Shown here: in pieces, positions 9,714 to 20,701 of the stretch | How the letters are laid out: each line of letters begins with the position of its first letter | Position numbering within the stretch: the first letter of the stretch is position 1 | Source: Arachnopeziza araneosa | Lineage: Eukaryota > Ascomycota > Leotiomycetes > Helotiales > Arachnopezizaceae | NCBI GenBank assembly: GCA_003988855.1 | Contig: QYAI01000116.1 | Location: forward strand, 56,337 to 120,336 | DNA: 64,000 bases | Direction: 5' to 3' | Translations under genes and position numbers: made by a program | The notes under the pieces: generated by a model | Told to the model about the DNA's origin: nothing | What the model saw: only the letters and a program-made list of their open reading frames with translations | Database searches by the model: none

Positions 9714-11372
9714 ATGGATTCTGAGAATCCACAACGAAGTGCTTGCGACCGATGCCGCGGCCAGAAGCTTCGCTGTGTTAGACTTGCAAGGTCAGCCACG
9801 GGTAGCGGCGGAGAGACCTTCAATTCGGGCGACCAAGACCCAGGACCCTGCGAACGCTGCAAGAAAGCTGGCGCAACATGTATCAATACACGTACCCGGC
9901 AGCGGAAGATCATGAGAAGTGAAGGGATTCAACCACTTTCCTCATCCTCCTCATCATCATCGTCAATCACTTCTTCCAGGAAATTACCATCTCAGCCCTT
10001 CTTTCCACAAAACCCGAATGCCTTTCAGCACGGTGTTGGAGTTGATCCTAGGCCTAGTACGAGTAGTGAAAGGAGGTTGAGGGACGGTGCTTTCACGAAT
10101 ACCGAATCGATAACGGTACAGCAGTCAAGGACAAACTTTCAAGAGCAATTCGAGGAGCGACCATTGAAGCGAAGATCGGTAGAGCAGCGACTCGGTTCTC
10201 CAAGCCTACATCAACATCTCGGAAGCAGGAACGGAGGAAGCACAAGCACGAGCGACTCCCAATCGATAAGTCTAACAGACATCCAAGTCCGCACTACTAA
10301 TGGCAGTCCGGGCTCTAGAAACGAGAAAACATTCGCTGCAGATACCTTCGATTTCGAGATGAGGCTAACTCCCGAGTATAACCCTCAGCACGACAGCCAC
10401 GACAATCTGATGGACCTTCTTTTCACCCCAAGCCAAGGCACCCACACATTGTCAACAGTGACTAGCAATATAATGGCAGAAAACAATCTGAAAAACATGG
10501 ACGAGCCTATACTTCAACCCATGGAGACCAAGGAAGATTGTCTGAATCGCTTGTCAGAGCTCAGTTCCAGATTGCTAAGGGACTTTAGCAAAACGAACTC
10601 TGCCAAACTCAGTGATATTTTAACCTTCTCCTCGATAACCCCGAAAAACACCATCGGCCGAGTGCTGGAGAATTCGCAGGCGTTTTTGGAGATACTTCAG
10701 TTCTTGAAGGAATCGTTAAGCTCCTGCGGTTCAGATTCAACGTCATACGCCGAGTCGGAGTGTTCGTATTCCGAAGATTGGGACGAGGGGGAATTCATGT
10801 CTGGCGTTTCCATAACCAACAATGAGTCTAGAGACCGAGATCTCATGTCGGTTAGCGAGACCCATTCATCTGCGGAAGAAGCTCGGTGCACCAAGGCATC
10901 GAGTCCACCGGCCACCGTTGACATGCCCACCACCCTGACCATACTCACATGCTACACATGGCTCCTGCAAACATACGGGACCATTTTCTCGCGGATATAC
11001 GCCTCCCTCTCGGCTCGATCCAAAACCTCCCCGCAGTCGATGCCGTGCATCTTACCCGGACTTCACATCGGAGGCTTCGACTTGGACGAGCACAAAGATT
11101 TGCAGATGGAAATCCTCATGCAAGTCACCTCCAAAAGACTCGAAAGGATTGAAGAGACCTTGGGAATCAATGTCATCTCGCAGTCCCAGGATGTTGCAAA
11201 CAACACGCTTGCTGGGACGGGGATCCTGGATATGGCGGCGGCGTCGGCTTTGTTGGATATTATGTTCAAGCAGAATGGGGGCGCAGCTTCGAAGAGAGGG
11301 CAGAACAGGGCGACCTTGGTGAAACAGACAATAGACAATATTCGAGGCATTTTGAGGGAGAAAAGGTCATGA
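9714..11372 (+). CDS. Zn2Cys6 transcription factor, candidate cluster regulator
   Basis: The start at 9714 is chosen because the zinc cluster begins ten residues later; the frame is also open upstream to 9618. The protein has 552 residues. The binuclear cluster uses Cys11, 14, 21, 46, 49 and 56 (CDRCRGQKLRC .. CERCKKAGATC). The loop between the third and fourth cysteines is 24 residues, longer than the usual 5-12. A serine run follows at about 80-92. The C-terminal region (about residues 400-480) has the pattern of AflR-type regulators: a helical LTILTCYTWLLQTYGTIF block, then PGLHIGGFDL. Regulators of this type commonly control an adjacent metabolite cluster, and the CCGA/TCGG elements in the cluster promoters suit one, but the link is inferred. 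The last codons overlap a 51-bp tandem duplication. Confidence 0.88.
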   Translation: MDSENPQRSACDRCRGQKLRCVRLARSATGSGGETFNSGDQDPGPCERCKKAGATCINTRTRQRKIMRSEGIQPLSSSSSSSSSITSSRKLPSQPFFPQNPNAFQHGVGVDPRPSTSSERRLRDGAFTNTESITVQQSRTNFQEQFEERPLKRRSVEQRLGSPSLHQHLGSRNGGSTSTSDSQSISLTDIQVRTTNGSPGSRNEKTFAADTFDFEMRLTPEYNPQHDSHDNLMDLLFTPSQGTHTLSTVTSNIMAENNLKNMDEPILQPMETKEDCLNRLSELSSRLLRDFSKTNSAKLSDILTFSSITPKNTIGRVLENSQAFLEILQFLKESLSSCGSDSTSYAESECSYSEDWDEGEFMSGVSITNNESRDRDLMSVSETHSSAEEARCTKASSPPATVDMPTTLTILTCYTWLLQTYGTIFSRIYASLSARSKTSPQSMPCILPGLHIGGFDLDEHKDLQMEILMQVTSKRLERIEETLGINVISQSQDVANNTLAGTGILDMAAASALLDIMFKQNGGAASKRGQNRATLVKQTIDNIRGILREKRS

Positions 11373-11456
11373 TTGAGGTCTTTGAGAAAAATCTAAAGCA
11401 TTTTGAGGGAGAAAAGGTCATGATTGAAGTCTTTGAGAATGATCTAAAGCTTTTTG
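11347..11456 (+). repeat. 51-bp tandem duplication spanning the stop codon of the Zn2Cys6 gene
   Basis: The unit starting GCATTTTGAGGGAGAAAAGG occurs at 11347-11397 and again at 11398-11448 with a few substitutions. A third partial start (GCTTTTTGAG) appears at 11449. The period, 51, is a multiple of three. The true stop (TGA 11370-11372) sits inside the first copy, and the second copy carries the same TGA downstream, so the duplication leaves the protein unchanged. Confidence 0.9.
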
Positions 11457-11715
11457 AGTAATTCAAATAGAATTTTGACATGATTCTCCGTTTTAGAAAT
11501 AGAAGTTGGAGAAGACGTATACTATAAGAATTATATCACGAGAAGAAAAATTGTTTCACTCATGGCTCAATCGAGACGGTTTGATTTGATTTTGCGCATA
11601 AACGATTGGAAAGTCAAAGAGGGGGGGGTCCCGAAAACGCCCCAGAAAGTTAGCAGAAGCTACCCTCCGAATAAGAAAGCTACTGGCGTTTACGCATCTC
11701 GCTTCAATTCAATAT
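11373..11715. other. Convergent intergenic spacer
   Basis: This lies between the 3' ends of the regulator (+) and the SDR (-). Apart from the duplication above it holds only a G8 homopolymer near 11622 and no gene. Confidence 0.5.
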
Positions 11716-12801
11716 TCAAGCAATTTGCTTCTTGCACACATCAGAAATTTCCTTCCAAGCCTGAACCTGAAGCTTCTTTCCTTCATCACTGGTAACCATG
11801 ACTCCTGGGCTATATAAAAGATGAGCAAATCCTCGCCACGTGGAATGAATGATAACTTACTTGGTGAACACATCGTTGGTCCAGAACTTTCCATGCCCGG
11901 CCTTGCCAAGCAACGTAGCGCTGACCAAGGAGCGGCTGCCTTCTTCGGCGGATCGAGCGCAATACATCTGCATGAGCTTGGTCGGCATGGAGATGTACCA
12001 AGGAAAGTCGCGACCTAGATCAGTGGTGCAATAGCCTGGACAAGCAACATCGATTGCCACGTCGACGTCGCCGTTTGCGTTTTTGGAGTAGTCATCAACA
12101 AGACCCTGCATCACGTACTGGGTCAACAACTTGACTTGGCCATAGGACTTCTCGACGTTGAAGTGTTCGGGTGTGTTCATCTTCTTCAGCAAGCTCTCTC
12201 CCGGAGCGAGTTTGAGCTCTTCGGCTGTGACGTATTGGCTTGCGAAACTGCCTGTGATGGTAAGTTGAGATGGTCGGCCAGTTTTGGCAGCGGTCTTCTT
12301 CAACTTTGGCATGAGGAGGATGGCGAGAAGAGTAGTTGAGAGGATGTTGACTTGAAGTGCCAACTCCCAGCCGGTTTTCGCAAGGGAATGTTTGGGAGGA
12401 GCAATACCAGCATTCAGAACCGCGATATCAAGGCTGTCGACTTTTGTTTCGAGTTGCGCAGCGAAGGTCTTGACGGATTCGAAACTGCTCATGTCAAGCT
12501 GCATGACGATGATATCAGATGCCTCGCGCTTGGTGGCTGCAACGATTTTTTCCTTTGCCTCGTTTCCCTTGGCTGGTGTACGCACAGCAAGAATAACCTT
12601 CGAGGCACCAAGAGCAGCAAATTTAAGAGCTGCCTGAAGGCCAATACCTGTATTAGAGCCGGTGACGAGGACGGTCTTGCCAGAGAAAGAAGCTTGAGGG
12701 TCCTTGGGAGGGTGTTTGGCTGCCCAACGCATGACTTGCATCTGCTTCGCATCTGCTGGAGGACCCGTTCCTAGGAGGGAATCAATTTGGACGTCTGCCA
12801 T
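11716..12801 (-). CDS. Short-chain dehydrogenase/reductase (WW-oxidoreductase/retinol-dehydrogenase-like)
   Basis: Two exons on the minus strand, 12801-11861 and 11788-11716, are separated by a 72-nt intron (GTAAGTTATC..TTACCAG). The product is 337 residues. The cofactor motif TGSNTGIG is at residues 47-54. It is followed by NAG in VLNAGIAPP, the catalytic serine in TITGSFAS and YGQVK as the YxxxK pair. After the intron the protein ends DEGKKLQVQAWKEI, the usual C-terminal helix of this SDR branch. The frame is open upstream to 13029, but the start at 12801 (MADVQIDS) matches the family length. It may oxidise or reduce an alcohol/ketone in the cluster product or be an unrelated neighbour; it lies between the regulator and the first clear tailoring gene. 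Confidence 0.88.
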
Positions 12802-13817
12802 CGTGAGAAGATGGCTTGATTGTATGGGTAGTTGTTTTGTTGTGATTTGAAGGAGACAGGAAGAGTGTTGTTGAAGATGAAAGAGATTTAAAAGTGAGAT
12901 TAATTGGAACCGTTCGGGATCGCGACTGCCCTTTCGGCGTTCGTCTACCAAAACATGGGTGGGTGGGTATCTTGGACTCAACATCGCATTTCCATGAAAA
13001 TCAACATTACCTGCTCTTTCACCTAGCAAACGAAGTTTCTCCTCGTCACATTTCGTCCTAACATACTTTGTTTACTTTGAAGATATTTGAGGTGAGCGGA
13101 ACCAATGCAGCTTCATCGAGACCATTTACTGATTGTTCCCTTCGCCTCAGGTAATCAGATCCTTGCGGGTCGGCATTCACTGACTCGCAAAGGCCTTGGC
13201 TTGAGAGGCTCCATGGAACGCTGACAACCGCAGGGGTATTAAGAAGCTGACCGGGTGCGCCATTTGATCGACACTTTTATTGCTGCGTAGATTGAAGGCC
13301 TCGGCAAGCCCTTTGGGTGGCCGAACAACGGTGTTCAGTATCCTGAACCGTACTACCTGATTGTTTCAAAAGTTCTTGTATTCCCTCGAGGAAAGATTTC
13401 TTAAGGCCCCCTTAAAATTTTGTATTTTTGTGAATAACTCCGGGAGAAGATCCCTAACACCCTGTCATTTCTCTGTTTCGGAATGATTTCGTGTCATGGT
13501 TGCTTTTGTAAACAAAACCAATGAAAGACTCTAAATTTCTACCACTGCCCTGAGGAATGCCAACCTCGGCCTTGACTAAATATAGATGTTGCGCAAGAAT
13601 AATCTACTACCTATTAGGGAAAAGACTTATAAATCTCCCCTTCAGGTATTTAACGGAAATGGGTAGTATTTCTCTTTAATATCTCCTCGGTATCGCTGCA
13701 CAGCCGCCGAATGACGATCAGAGGACAGACTCCACTCAATACGGAGCTGATCACATCGGTTATTGTAGATCATGCCAGGCCCCGCCTGCTCCATCCAGCC
13801 ATCTTCCTACGCTAAAC
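12802..13817. other. 1-kb intergenic region
   Basis: It contains the SDR promoter at its left end and the 3' flank of the FAD-oxidase gene at its right end. The upstream extension of the SDR frame (to 13029) is probably leader sequence. No other gene is visible. Confidence 0.5.
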
Positions 13818-15548
13818 TCAATTATCCAGGCCCCCCATGCATTCAAACTTTTGGCCTGGGGCCTGCCATGTCTCGTTCCATCCTACGCAGCGCCAACAAG
13901 AGAGTAAGCGCTCGGGGTCATATTTCTGTTTCAACCGGAGTAATTCGGAGTAATTGACGCCCCACCATGCATTCTGCCAATCAACCGTCCAAGGATCAGA
14001 TTCGCTGATATAAGAGCCGCTTGATGGCGCTAGATTCTCTAAATCTTTCGTAATCTCTTTCAGGCTCTGTACGACCGCTTTCTTCTCCGCCACAGTACTA
14101 TTCCATGACCACTGCGTCTGTGTTGTAATCATCCAAGTGCTGTCTCTCCATGCAGGAGTTGCCGACGTCGACCCTTTGGTGTAACTGTAATACGACGGCG
14201 TTGTGGCGAAGATAGTTGGGTTAAATCCAGCCGAGATGAGTTTGTTGAGGTACACCAGAATGCTTGCTCGCCCAGTGGACGTTTTGAGAAGTTTTGTCGG
14301 AATCATTCGGTTTGTAGGAAGACTTCCGAATCCAACTCCCAGTTCGCTGGTGGGCACTACGTATTTCTCGTAAATACTGAGAAATGTCGGATAGGATTCC
14401 AGAATAATGCTACCGCCTTGAGAAGTAGCATATTCTATAATTGGAGCCATGGACTTTTTTGAATCGTCTAGACTGAGAAATGGGTTCACCATCGCGACAA
14501 AGCTGGGCCCATTTGGCCCTCCCCAGCCTTCTTGAGACCATTTGATGGCATTTTCCATAAGCAGTTGAGTGAATTGGGTTGTGTTGGTCACATTTGTAGG
14601 TAATGAAACCAGGGAAAAAATGAGTGGGAGTGCAGGTTCCACCTTGCTCGTTGATTCGATCACGACTCCAAATGTGCCCCCACCACCACCTCGAAGGGCC
14701 CAGTACAAGTCTTGATTTTGACAGGCATTCGCTGTTCGAAAAACACCATCCGGTGTAACGACTTTGAACTCCAGAACTCTATCGATACCGAGGCCAAATT
14801 GAGAAGTCAGGAGACCGTGGCCACCTGTCATGATGAATCCACCAGAAGCTCCCACTGTGGGAGAGGAACCACCTACGAAGGTAATGTTATTTTCGTCTGC
14901 GAAATGGTAGGCTTGATCGAAATTGACACCTGCACCAACTGTGACAGCATTATATTGAGTAGAGTTGGCGGAGCAACCGTCAGGAACGAAGTAGGCATGG
15001 TGCTCCATCTTTTGGAGTTTACGAGTCCAGAGTGCCAGAGATCCACGTAAACTGTTTCGGGTTCCATACTCGTGTCCACTATTTTTGATGCTGAGTGGGA
15101 TTCCATGATTCTTGGTAAAAGCGAATGCTGCTTGTACATCGGTAGCGCTCGAAACTTCAATATAGTATTGCGACACACTTCCTTGTCCGCAACTGGTGTT
15201 CGAAGCTATGGGGGAGGCTGGATTGATTGGATCAAGTAGACACTGGCTGTTGACAGGGTCTTGAGATGAGGCGCAGGTTTCGTCTTGGTCATACATGAAT
15301 CCATTGTAGAATTCTGTTCGGAAGGCCCCAGAAGTGTATTGTGCCTGCAGCGCCGAGCACTTTGTTGCCGAGGATTGGATGGTTCGTCCTTCATAACTCG
15401 AGTAGCAAGGTCGAGCAAGCGGGGAAGCTGCATAAAGTCGACCTTGGACAGTTTGATTCAGTGCTACTAAGCTCGCTCGTGCGGGAAATGCCCAGGCATC
15501 TGATAGAAAAAGAGGGGCAAGCGAGAGAAGATAAAAGAGAGACATCAT
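13818..15548 (-). CDS. Secreted FAD-linked oxidase of the berberine-bridge (BBE/PCMH) family
   Basis: A single 576-residue frame begins with a signal peptide (LFYLLSLAPLFLSDAWAFPA). The PCMH-type FAD domain includes NSGHEYGTRNS, where His159 is the expected 8-alpha-histidyl FAD attachment, and later GGGGGTFGVV. At the usual second attachment site the sequence reads GGSSPTVG, so a serine replaces the cysteine seen in bicovalent members, and mono-covalent FAD is predicted. The C-terminal BBE segment reads WWGVNYSELLRLKQKYDPERLL followed by WRCVG. Such enzymes oxidise alcohols, amines or C-C bonds with O2. Related FAD oxidases occur in cytochalasan clusters such as that for chaetoglobosin, where one oxidises an alcohol. 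Its place beside P450 no. 1 supports a tailoring role. Secretion-pathway targeting suggests action in the ER/vesicles or outside the cell. Confidence 0.9.
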   Translation of the reverse strand: MMSLFYLLSLAPLFLSDAWAFPARASLVALNQTVQGRLYAASPLARPCYSSYEGRTIQSSATKCSALQAQYTSGAFRTEFYNGFMYDQDETCASSQDPVNSQCLLDPINPASPIASNTSCGQGSVSQYYIEVSSATDVQAAFAFTKNHGIPLSIKNSGHEYGTRNSLRGSLALWTRKLQKMEHHAYFVPDGCSANSTQYNAVTVGAGVNFDQAYHFADENNITFVGGSSPTVGASGGFIMTGGHGLLTSQFGLGIDRVLEFKVVTPDGVFRTANACQNQDLYWALRGGGGGTFGVVIESTSKVEPALPLIFSLVSLPTNVTNTTQFTQLLMENAIKWSQEGWGGPNGPSFVAMVNPFLSLDDSKKSMAPIIEYATSQGGSIILESYPTFLSIYEKYVVPTSELGVGFGSLPTNRMIPTKLLKTSTGRASILVYLNKLISAGFNPTIFATTPSYYSYTKGSTSATPAWRDSTWMITTQTQWSWNSTVAEKKAVVQSLKEITKDLENLAPSSGSYISESDPWTVDWQNAWWGVNYSELLRLKQKYDPERLLSCWRCVGWNETWQAPGQKFECMGGLDN

Positions 15549-16563
15549 GAAAGGGGTTGGAGAGGGTAAACGGCGGTGGATTGTGAGTTAGCTACAAGTT
15601 TCTCATCCATATATATTCTTATACTCCTTCATTCTTACATGAGAAATAAGGATTTCGGTAAACAGGGAGTGCACGAAAATCGCAGCCGCAGAGGCGCAGC
15701 TGGTGACCACGCTCTCTTCGGAGCACAAGAAGTGTCGCATGAAAAAAGAACCTTAAAAGTGGAAATCGGCCGCCAGAGGCCACAATCTAAACATTACATC
15801 AATGCTGAGTAGGCTTGCTGCCCCTCGATTAGTAACATTATCGATATCAATATTGCAACATCCTGCATGTCCATTACCAAACTCGTTAATATGCAGGTAT
15901 CGCGCGAGCAGTAGGCCAGGGCGCCCGTAAATCGACGAAAGATCTAGAAGCATGGATAAAAGCGGAGAGGTGCTTTCGGCGTCAGCCCACGCAAAACTCG
16001 GACAGATACGACGTGCGTTAACCCTACCTCATCCCAGCCTCCGAAAACTCAGCCGCAATTCGGACTTGTCTCGGAGAAATCCTATCTGAATCGGTCTGCT
16101 TGCTTTTTGACGCGCCGAATCTGTCTTGCGTGCGTCTGTGGAGCAGGCAACGTCGCCACCTGGTCTTTAGGCTTAGATTATGTTCCAGAGATTGTTCACT
16201 TGCGAGCTGGTGAAAAAGATGCTGCTTAACCATTGCGATTACATAGGGGGTGAAAAGTAGTAAATGTGATAGACAAAGTAAAAATATTAGGTTATCAGGT
16301 ATATCGTGTAATTTGCTGAAGATGATAAAATAGTTCTCATTTATTTGCCAATGAATTTTGGCTTTCGCGATTTTAACTTGGACAAGTGACAGTTTCATAG
16401 ATTCAACGAATTGGATGCGTGATTTGAGAGCTCTATATAGCTACGAAAATGCTGAAGCAGTCTATCTAGTACGAACTCACTTTCTTTGTCACTATTCTCA
16501 CTAGGCTCTTCGTCTATGGCAAATTCGTTGTTATACCGCTGCTCACCAACCACACTGGACTTT
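15549..16563. promoter_or_regulatory. Promoter region of the BBE oxidase, with CCGA/TCGG elements
   Basis: No gene is supported; a 124-codon minus frame at 16024-16398 lacks any motif. About 500 bp upstream of the oxidase start lies a dense set of half-sites: CTCCGA at 16039-16044, ATTCGG at 16058-16063 and CTCGGAG at 16070-16076. These are like those in the other cluster promoters. Their assignment to a regulator is inferred. Confidence 0.4.
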
Positions 16564-18330
16564 CTACGCGGTATGCTTCTTCTTAATCAGAAGGTTCGTC
16601 GTTTGACTCGCAATGATGGTGAAATCGTGAAAAGAATCCTGTGGTCTTTCCGTTCCCACCTCAAACTTCAAATCATAATTCAGCAACAACTCTGTAAGAA
16701 TAATCTTGAGCTCATGAGCCACGAAGAATCGCCCTGGACAGGCGTGGAAACCAGCACCAAAGTTGGTGGAATCGTGTGACACCGAAGCAAAATGAAATTT
16801 GGTTGGATCGCCTTGTTCTCGCATGTGGTAGAATCGAAGTCCATCAAAATTCTCTGGGTTGGGATAGGTTTCGGGGTCGTGAGTAAACTCGTAGGTTGGG
16901 AACGACAAGAATGTATTTGCTGGCAAAGTCAAGCCATCGGAGAAAGTGTATGGGACAACAGTCGATCTTTGAACCGTCACTAGGAATTATCAGTACGAGA
17001 ATTTTCTTCCAAGGCAAAGTTTCTAATTTACCAAGACCAGCTGGATGAAGTCTTTGACTCTCTTTCATGAAACTATCCATTTTTCGGAGCCTCGCAAGAC
17101 TCTGCTTTGACCAGTCGGGGGACTCGGCGAGAACCTGTTTGATTTCCTCAACTAACTCTGGAATATATTCGGGATGAGCGAGAAGGTCGTAAACAATCGA
17201 TACAATGGTCGCACTGGTACTGTGGATGCCTGCCATGTATAGAAACAATTCGGCATCGACGATCTGAGCTGGAGTGATCGGTTTTCCCTCGGCATGGTCA
17301 ATAAGCCACTGAACTGCATCTCTATATTTCTCGTTATCAGCCTTCCCATGCGACACACGCTGTTTGTAAATTGGCTCCATAAGCTGTGCAGCTCTCTTTC
17401 GGAGGTTGAGGAGGTCGTTTCGTCCAGCATAAGTCCAAGGCGCAAGCCATTGCCATCGTGAGGAGTACTTTGCTCGGATTTCCATTGCGGACTTCATAAT
17501 ACCAGTGGTATTCGCAATTGTAAGTCCGAACCACTCTGGATTCTTGCAGAGCTCGCTCCCTACGAGTACTCTACCTGTAATTCTTGCGATTATGGGTAGG
17601 AAAATCTCCCAAGGCTTCAGAATTGCCCAATCTAATATTCTTAGCAAAAGCAGCGCAAGTAGAATGAAGGCATTGTTCCATACCTTCGCAAGGTGGAATT
17701 ACTGTTTTAAGTGTTTCGATACACTCGTCTCTCATGCCATCCACCAACTCCCCTGTGAAATGTTAGCCCTCCTGAATAGAACTTTTTTCAAAAAACATAC
17801 CAAGATTTTTGTTTAGATCAATTCTAGTGACGTGGCTTGCTGCATGCGAGGGAAGGACGGAGCCGCTGTGATTCAACAAGAAAGACTAAATTCGTAAGCT
17901 CTAGCATAGTCTCAAAACTCGGAGATCTTGTGGTCTACCTGGATCGAGTATAGAGGAAAGCTAAGTTTGTCCTCTGGAGCATTCATAACTTCGTCCAAAT
18001 ACTTCTTCGCCATAATCACCTGAGGGCCTCCCTCATCGACTGGATTTCTCATCCGGAACGCCTGACCATTTTTGTTATACTAATCTCAAGGTGAGCTGAA
18101 TTGTCACAGAAAATTATCATAGATCTGACTCTACTTACTTGAAGATATCCTTTATGCATAACCTCTCTAGTGCTGGTGATATATCTCGCTTGCGTATCAT
18201 TTTCGTCGAACTTGACTACTGGGATATGCGGGAGAAGCTTCGCTCGTCTTAATGTTCTTCTAGAAAGGAAGTTCTGAAAGAAGAGTCCTGCTACCACGAC
18301 CAGACTAAGATAGACTGTTAACCAAGCCAT
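16564..18330 (-). CDS. Cytochrome P450 monooxygenase no. 1
   Basis: Six exons (18330-18139, 18061-17939, 17885-17801, 17752-17684, 17631-17032, 16979-16564) close to a 494-residue protein. The five introns are 48-77 nt with GT..AG ends. The N-terminus has a single membrane anchor (LTVYLSLVVVAGLFF) for ER attachment. The I-helix has AGIHST, the K-helix KESQR (ExxR), and the haem loop FGAGFHACPGR with Cys437. The overall look, including the SHVTRIDLNKNL and PEWFGL segments, resembles fungal ent-kaurene-oxidase-like P450s common in PKS-NRPS clusters. It is transcribed divergently from the Baeyer-Villiger gene. A role as a macrocycle or decalin oxidase is inferred; substrate and site are unknown. 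Confidence 0.92.
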
Positions 18331-18639
18331 TATTGCAAAAGTTCTGTGATGTTTGTGCTGAATCTGGGAAGGTTTGTTGTAATAAGCTCTAGGAAATATT
18401 ATAGGGATCTCGGCTTACTTCTTGCTGACGCTGTAGGGTTCTCCCGACTCCGAATCTTGAGCTAAAATCCAGATCTTCGGGCCTCAACCCGAAAAGCCCG
18501 ATTGTTCAGAATCCTATCTTGAAATAAATGAGATGTGATATATTTGGTGTACATTGAGCATTTGAGAGCTTGGTCTTCGAAAGTAACGGATGCTGATAAT
18601 ATATTTAACAATCGAAATTGAAATCATCTTTTTGCTGTA
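18331..18639. promoter_or_regulatory. Divergent promoter of P450 no. 1 and the Baeyer-Villiger gene
   Basis: The 309-bp spacer separates two start codons facing away from each other. It contains ACTCCGAAT at 18447-18455 and a CTTCGGG..CCCGAAAAGCCCG cluster at about 18476-18501. These half-sites recur in the other cluster promoters. Confidence 0.5.
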
Positions 18640-20701
18640 ATGAGTTCTTACATTTTCTATTTCCTCTCCAAAATACTAGCTGGATTCAGTCGTGGGCTCA
18701 GCTTCCTCACAATGGCTACCCTAACAACTCCTATCCACCCTATCGACGCACAAGCTCAAGTCCCCGATGTCGAAACGAAACGCTGCGAAGAACCAAGTTC
18801 AGGAACATCGATCCATCCACTTGAAGCCTACGAACAAAAGCTCAACGCAGAAGCAATAACAGCCAAATACAGAGAAGAAAGAGAAAAACGATTGCGTACT
18901 GATGGAGTGGCACAATTTAAACAAGTTGAAGGCACGCTTGCGCGTTTCAAAGAAGATCCATGGGCAGCACCTCTGGTGAGAGAGAAGATTGAAAGGGAAA
19001 TAAAAGTTTTGATAGTTGGAGGCGGATTTGGAGGATTGGTTACGGCGGTAAAATTGAAGGAGCAGGGTGTGCACGATTTTCTGCTTGTTGAGAAGGGCGC
19101 AGATTTTGGGGGGACATGGTATTGGAATCAATATCCTGGTATTTTACCCTTTAACTTTATCCCTATGTCTGAAAGCAGAGCTTTGATAAGTAACGAAATA
19201 CTGATACTTCAAAGGGGTAAGTTGCGATGTTGAAGCGATGATATATCTCCCGTTGCTAGAGGAGACAGGCTACATTCCTAAAGATAGATACTCCTTTGGG
19301 CCAGAAATTCGCGCTCACTGCGCACGAATTATCGAAAAATGGAATCTGAGGCCACATGCCCAGCTTCAAACCGAAATAAAGTCAATAATTTGGGACGAGT
19401 CTCTTCTCCGCTGGCACATTTACACCAATCAAAATGACCACTTCATCTCACAATTCGTCGTCTTGGCCACGGGAACACTTCACAAACCTCAGCTGCCTGG
19501 CCTTAGAGGGATTGAAAACTTCCAACGCGATCATTTTCACACTGGCCGCTGGAACTACGAAATCACTGGTGGAGATTCGACTGGTAACATGAAGAAACTA
19601 AACGATAAGACAGTTGGTATCATTGGAACAGGTGCCTCTGCCGTTCAACTAGTACCCAAGTTGGCTGAAGATGTCAAAAAACTCTATGTCTTTCAGAGAA
19701 CACCATCCACTATCTCCGTTCGAGATAATTACCCCACAGACCCCTCCATCTCCGCTACCCTTAAGCCTGGCTGGCAAAAAAAGCGCCTTGACGATTTCGC
19801 GAAAATCATGCAAGGCGAGATCTTAGAAGACGTTGAGTGCACTGCACTCGAAGGTCTTGAAGCCCTCACAATGCGAACGATACAAAAAGAAGCCAAGATA
19901 GCCGGTGTCAAAATCGAGGATGATAAGCTCCCGGAGCTATTTAGACTAGCGGATTTTAGACTCATGGAGAATATTAGGAAGCGAGTCGAAGATACAGTGA
20001 AAGACAAAGAGACGGCAGAGAAATTAAAACCCTGGTACTCATTCATGTGCAAGCGCCCCGCTTTTAATAATGAGTATTTGTACGCGTTCAATGAGCCGAA
20101 TGTGGAACTTGTGGATACAGATGGGAAGGGCGTGAGCCACTTGACGGAAACAGGTGTTGTGGCAAACGGAAAGGAGTATGAAGTTGATCTGTTGATTTAT
20201 TCTACAGGATTTGAGTTCGAGGCTGCATTTACTTTGTTCAGACGGGCAGGTATCAGGCTTGTAGGAAAGAAAGGCCAGACATACGATGAAAAATGGGAGG
20301 AGTGCGGTCCGAGTACGCTGTTTGGGATACATATTCGCGATTTTCCGAATCTTTTCAATATTGGACCGGCGCAGGCAGGTGTTACAGCTAATCAGACACA
20401 CAACATAAATATTGCCGGAGAGCACATTGCGGAAGTTGTTGCGAAGTGTTTGAAAGAGGAGGTTCAAGTTATTGAGCCGACAGAAGAAGCTGTTGAAGAT
20501 TGGGGAAAGCAGATTGAGCAAGGAAGTGATATGAGAACAGAGTTTCACAAGACATGCCCTCCTGGATACTATAACAGAGAGGGTAAACCGGAGGAGATTC
20601 CAGTGCGATGGGGAATATATCCAAAGGGTATCATCAAGTGGGAGGAGCTATTGAAGGGCTGGAGAGAGGAGGGGAGCATGAAGGGCTTTGAAAAGTGCTG
20701 A
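18640..20701 (+). CDS. FAD-dependent Baeyer-Villiger-type monooxygenase
   Basis: Two exons, 18640-19138 and 19215-20701, flank a 76-nt intron (GTATTTT..TTCAAAG) and give 661 residues. A second in-frame ATG at 18712 would remove a hydrophobic 24-residue extension and may be the real start. The first Rossmann motif is VGGGFGGL (residues 127-132), followed by FGGTWYWNQYPG, then CDVEAMIYLPLLEETGY across the splice. The second nucleotide motif is GTGASA (303-308). The Baeyer-Villiger fingerprint FxGxxxHxxxW appears as FQRDHFHTGRW (269-279), with Arg in place of the Gly. Cytochalasin E-type clusters encode such an enzyme (CcsB) that inserts oxygens to make a carbonate; by position and family this is the best functional analogue, but the product here is unknown. 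Confidence 0.92.

Noticed and set aside
16024..16398. 124-codon minus-strand frame in the BBE oxidase promoter
   Set aside because: Composition and lack of motifs suggest a chance frame in promoter sequence.
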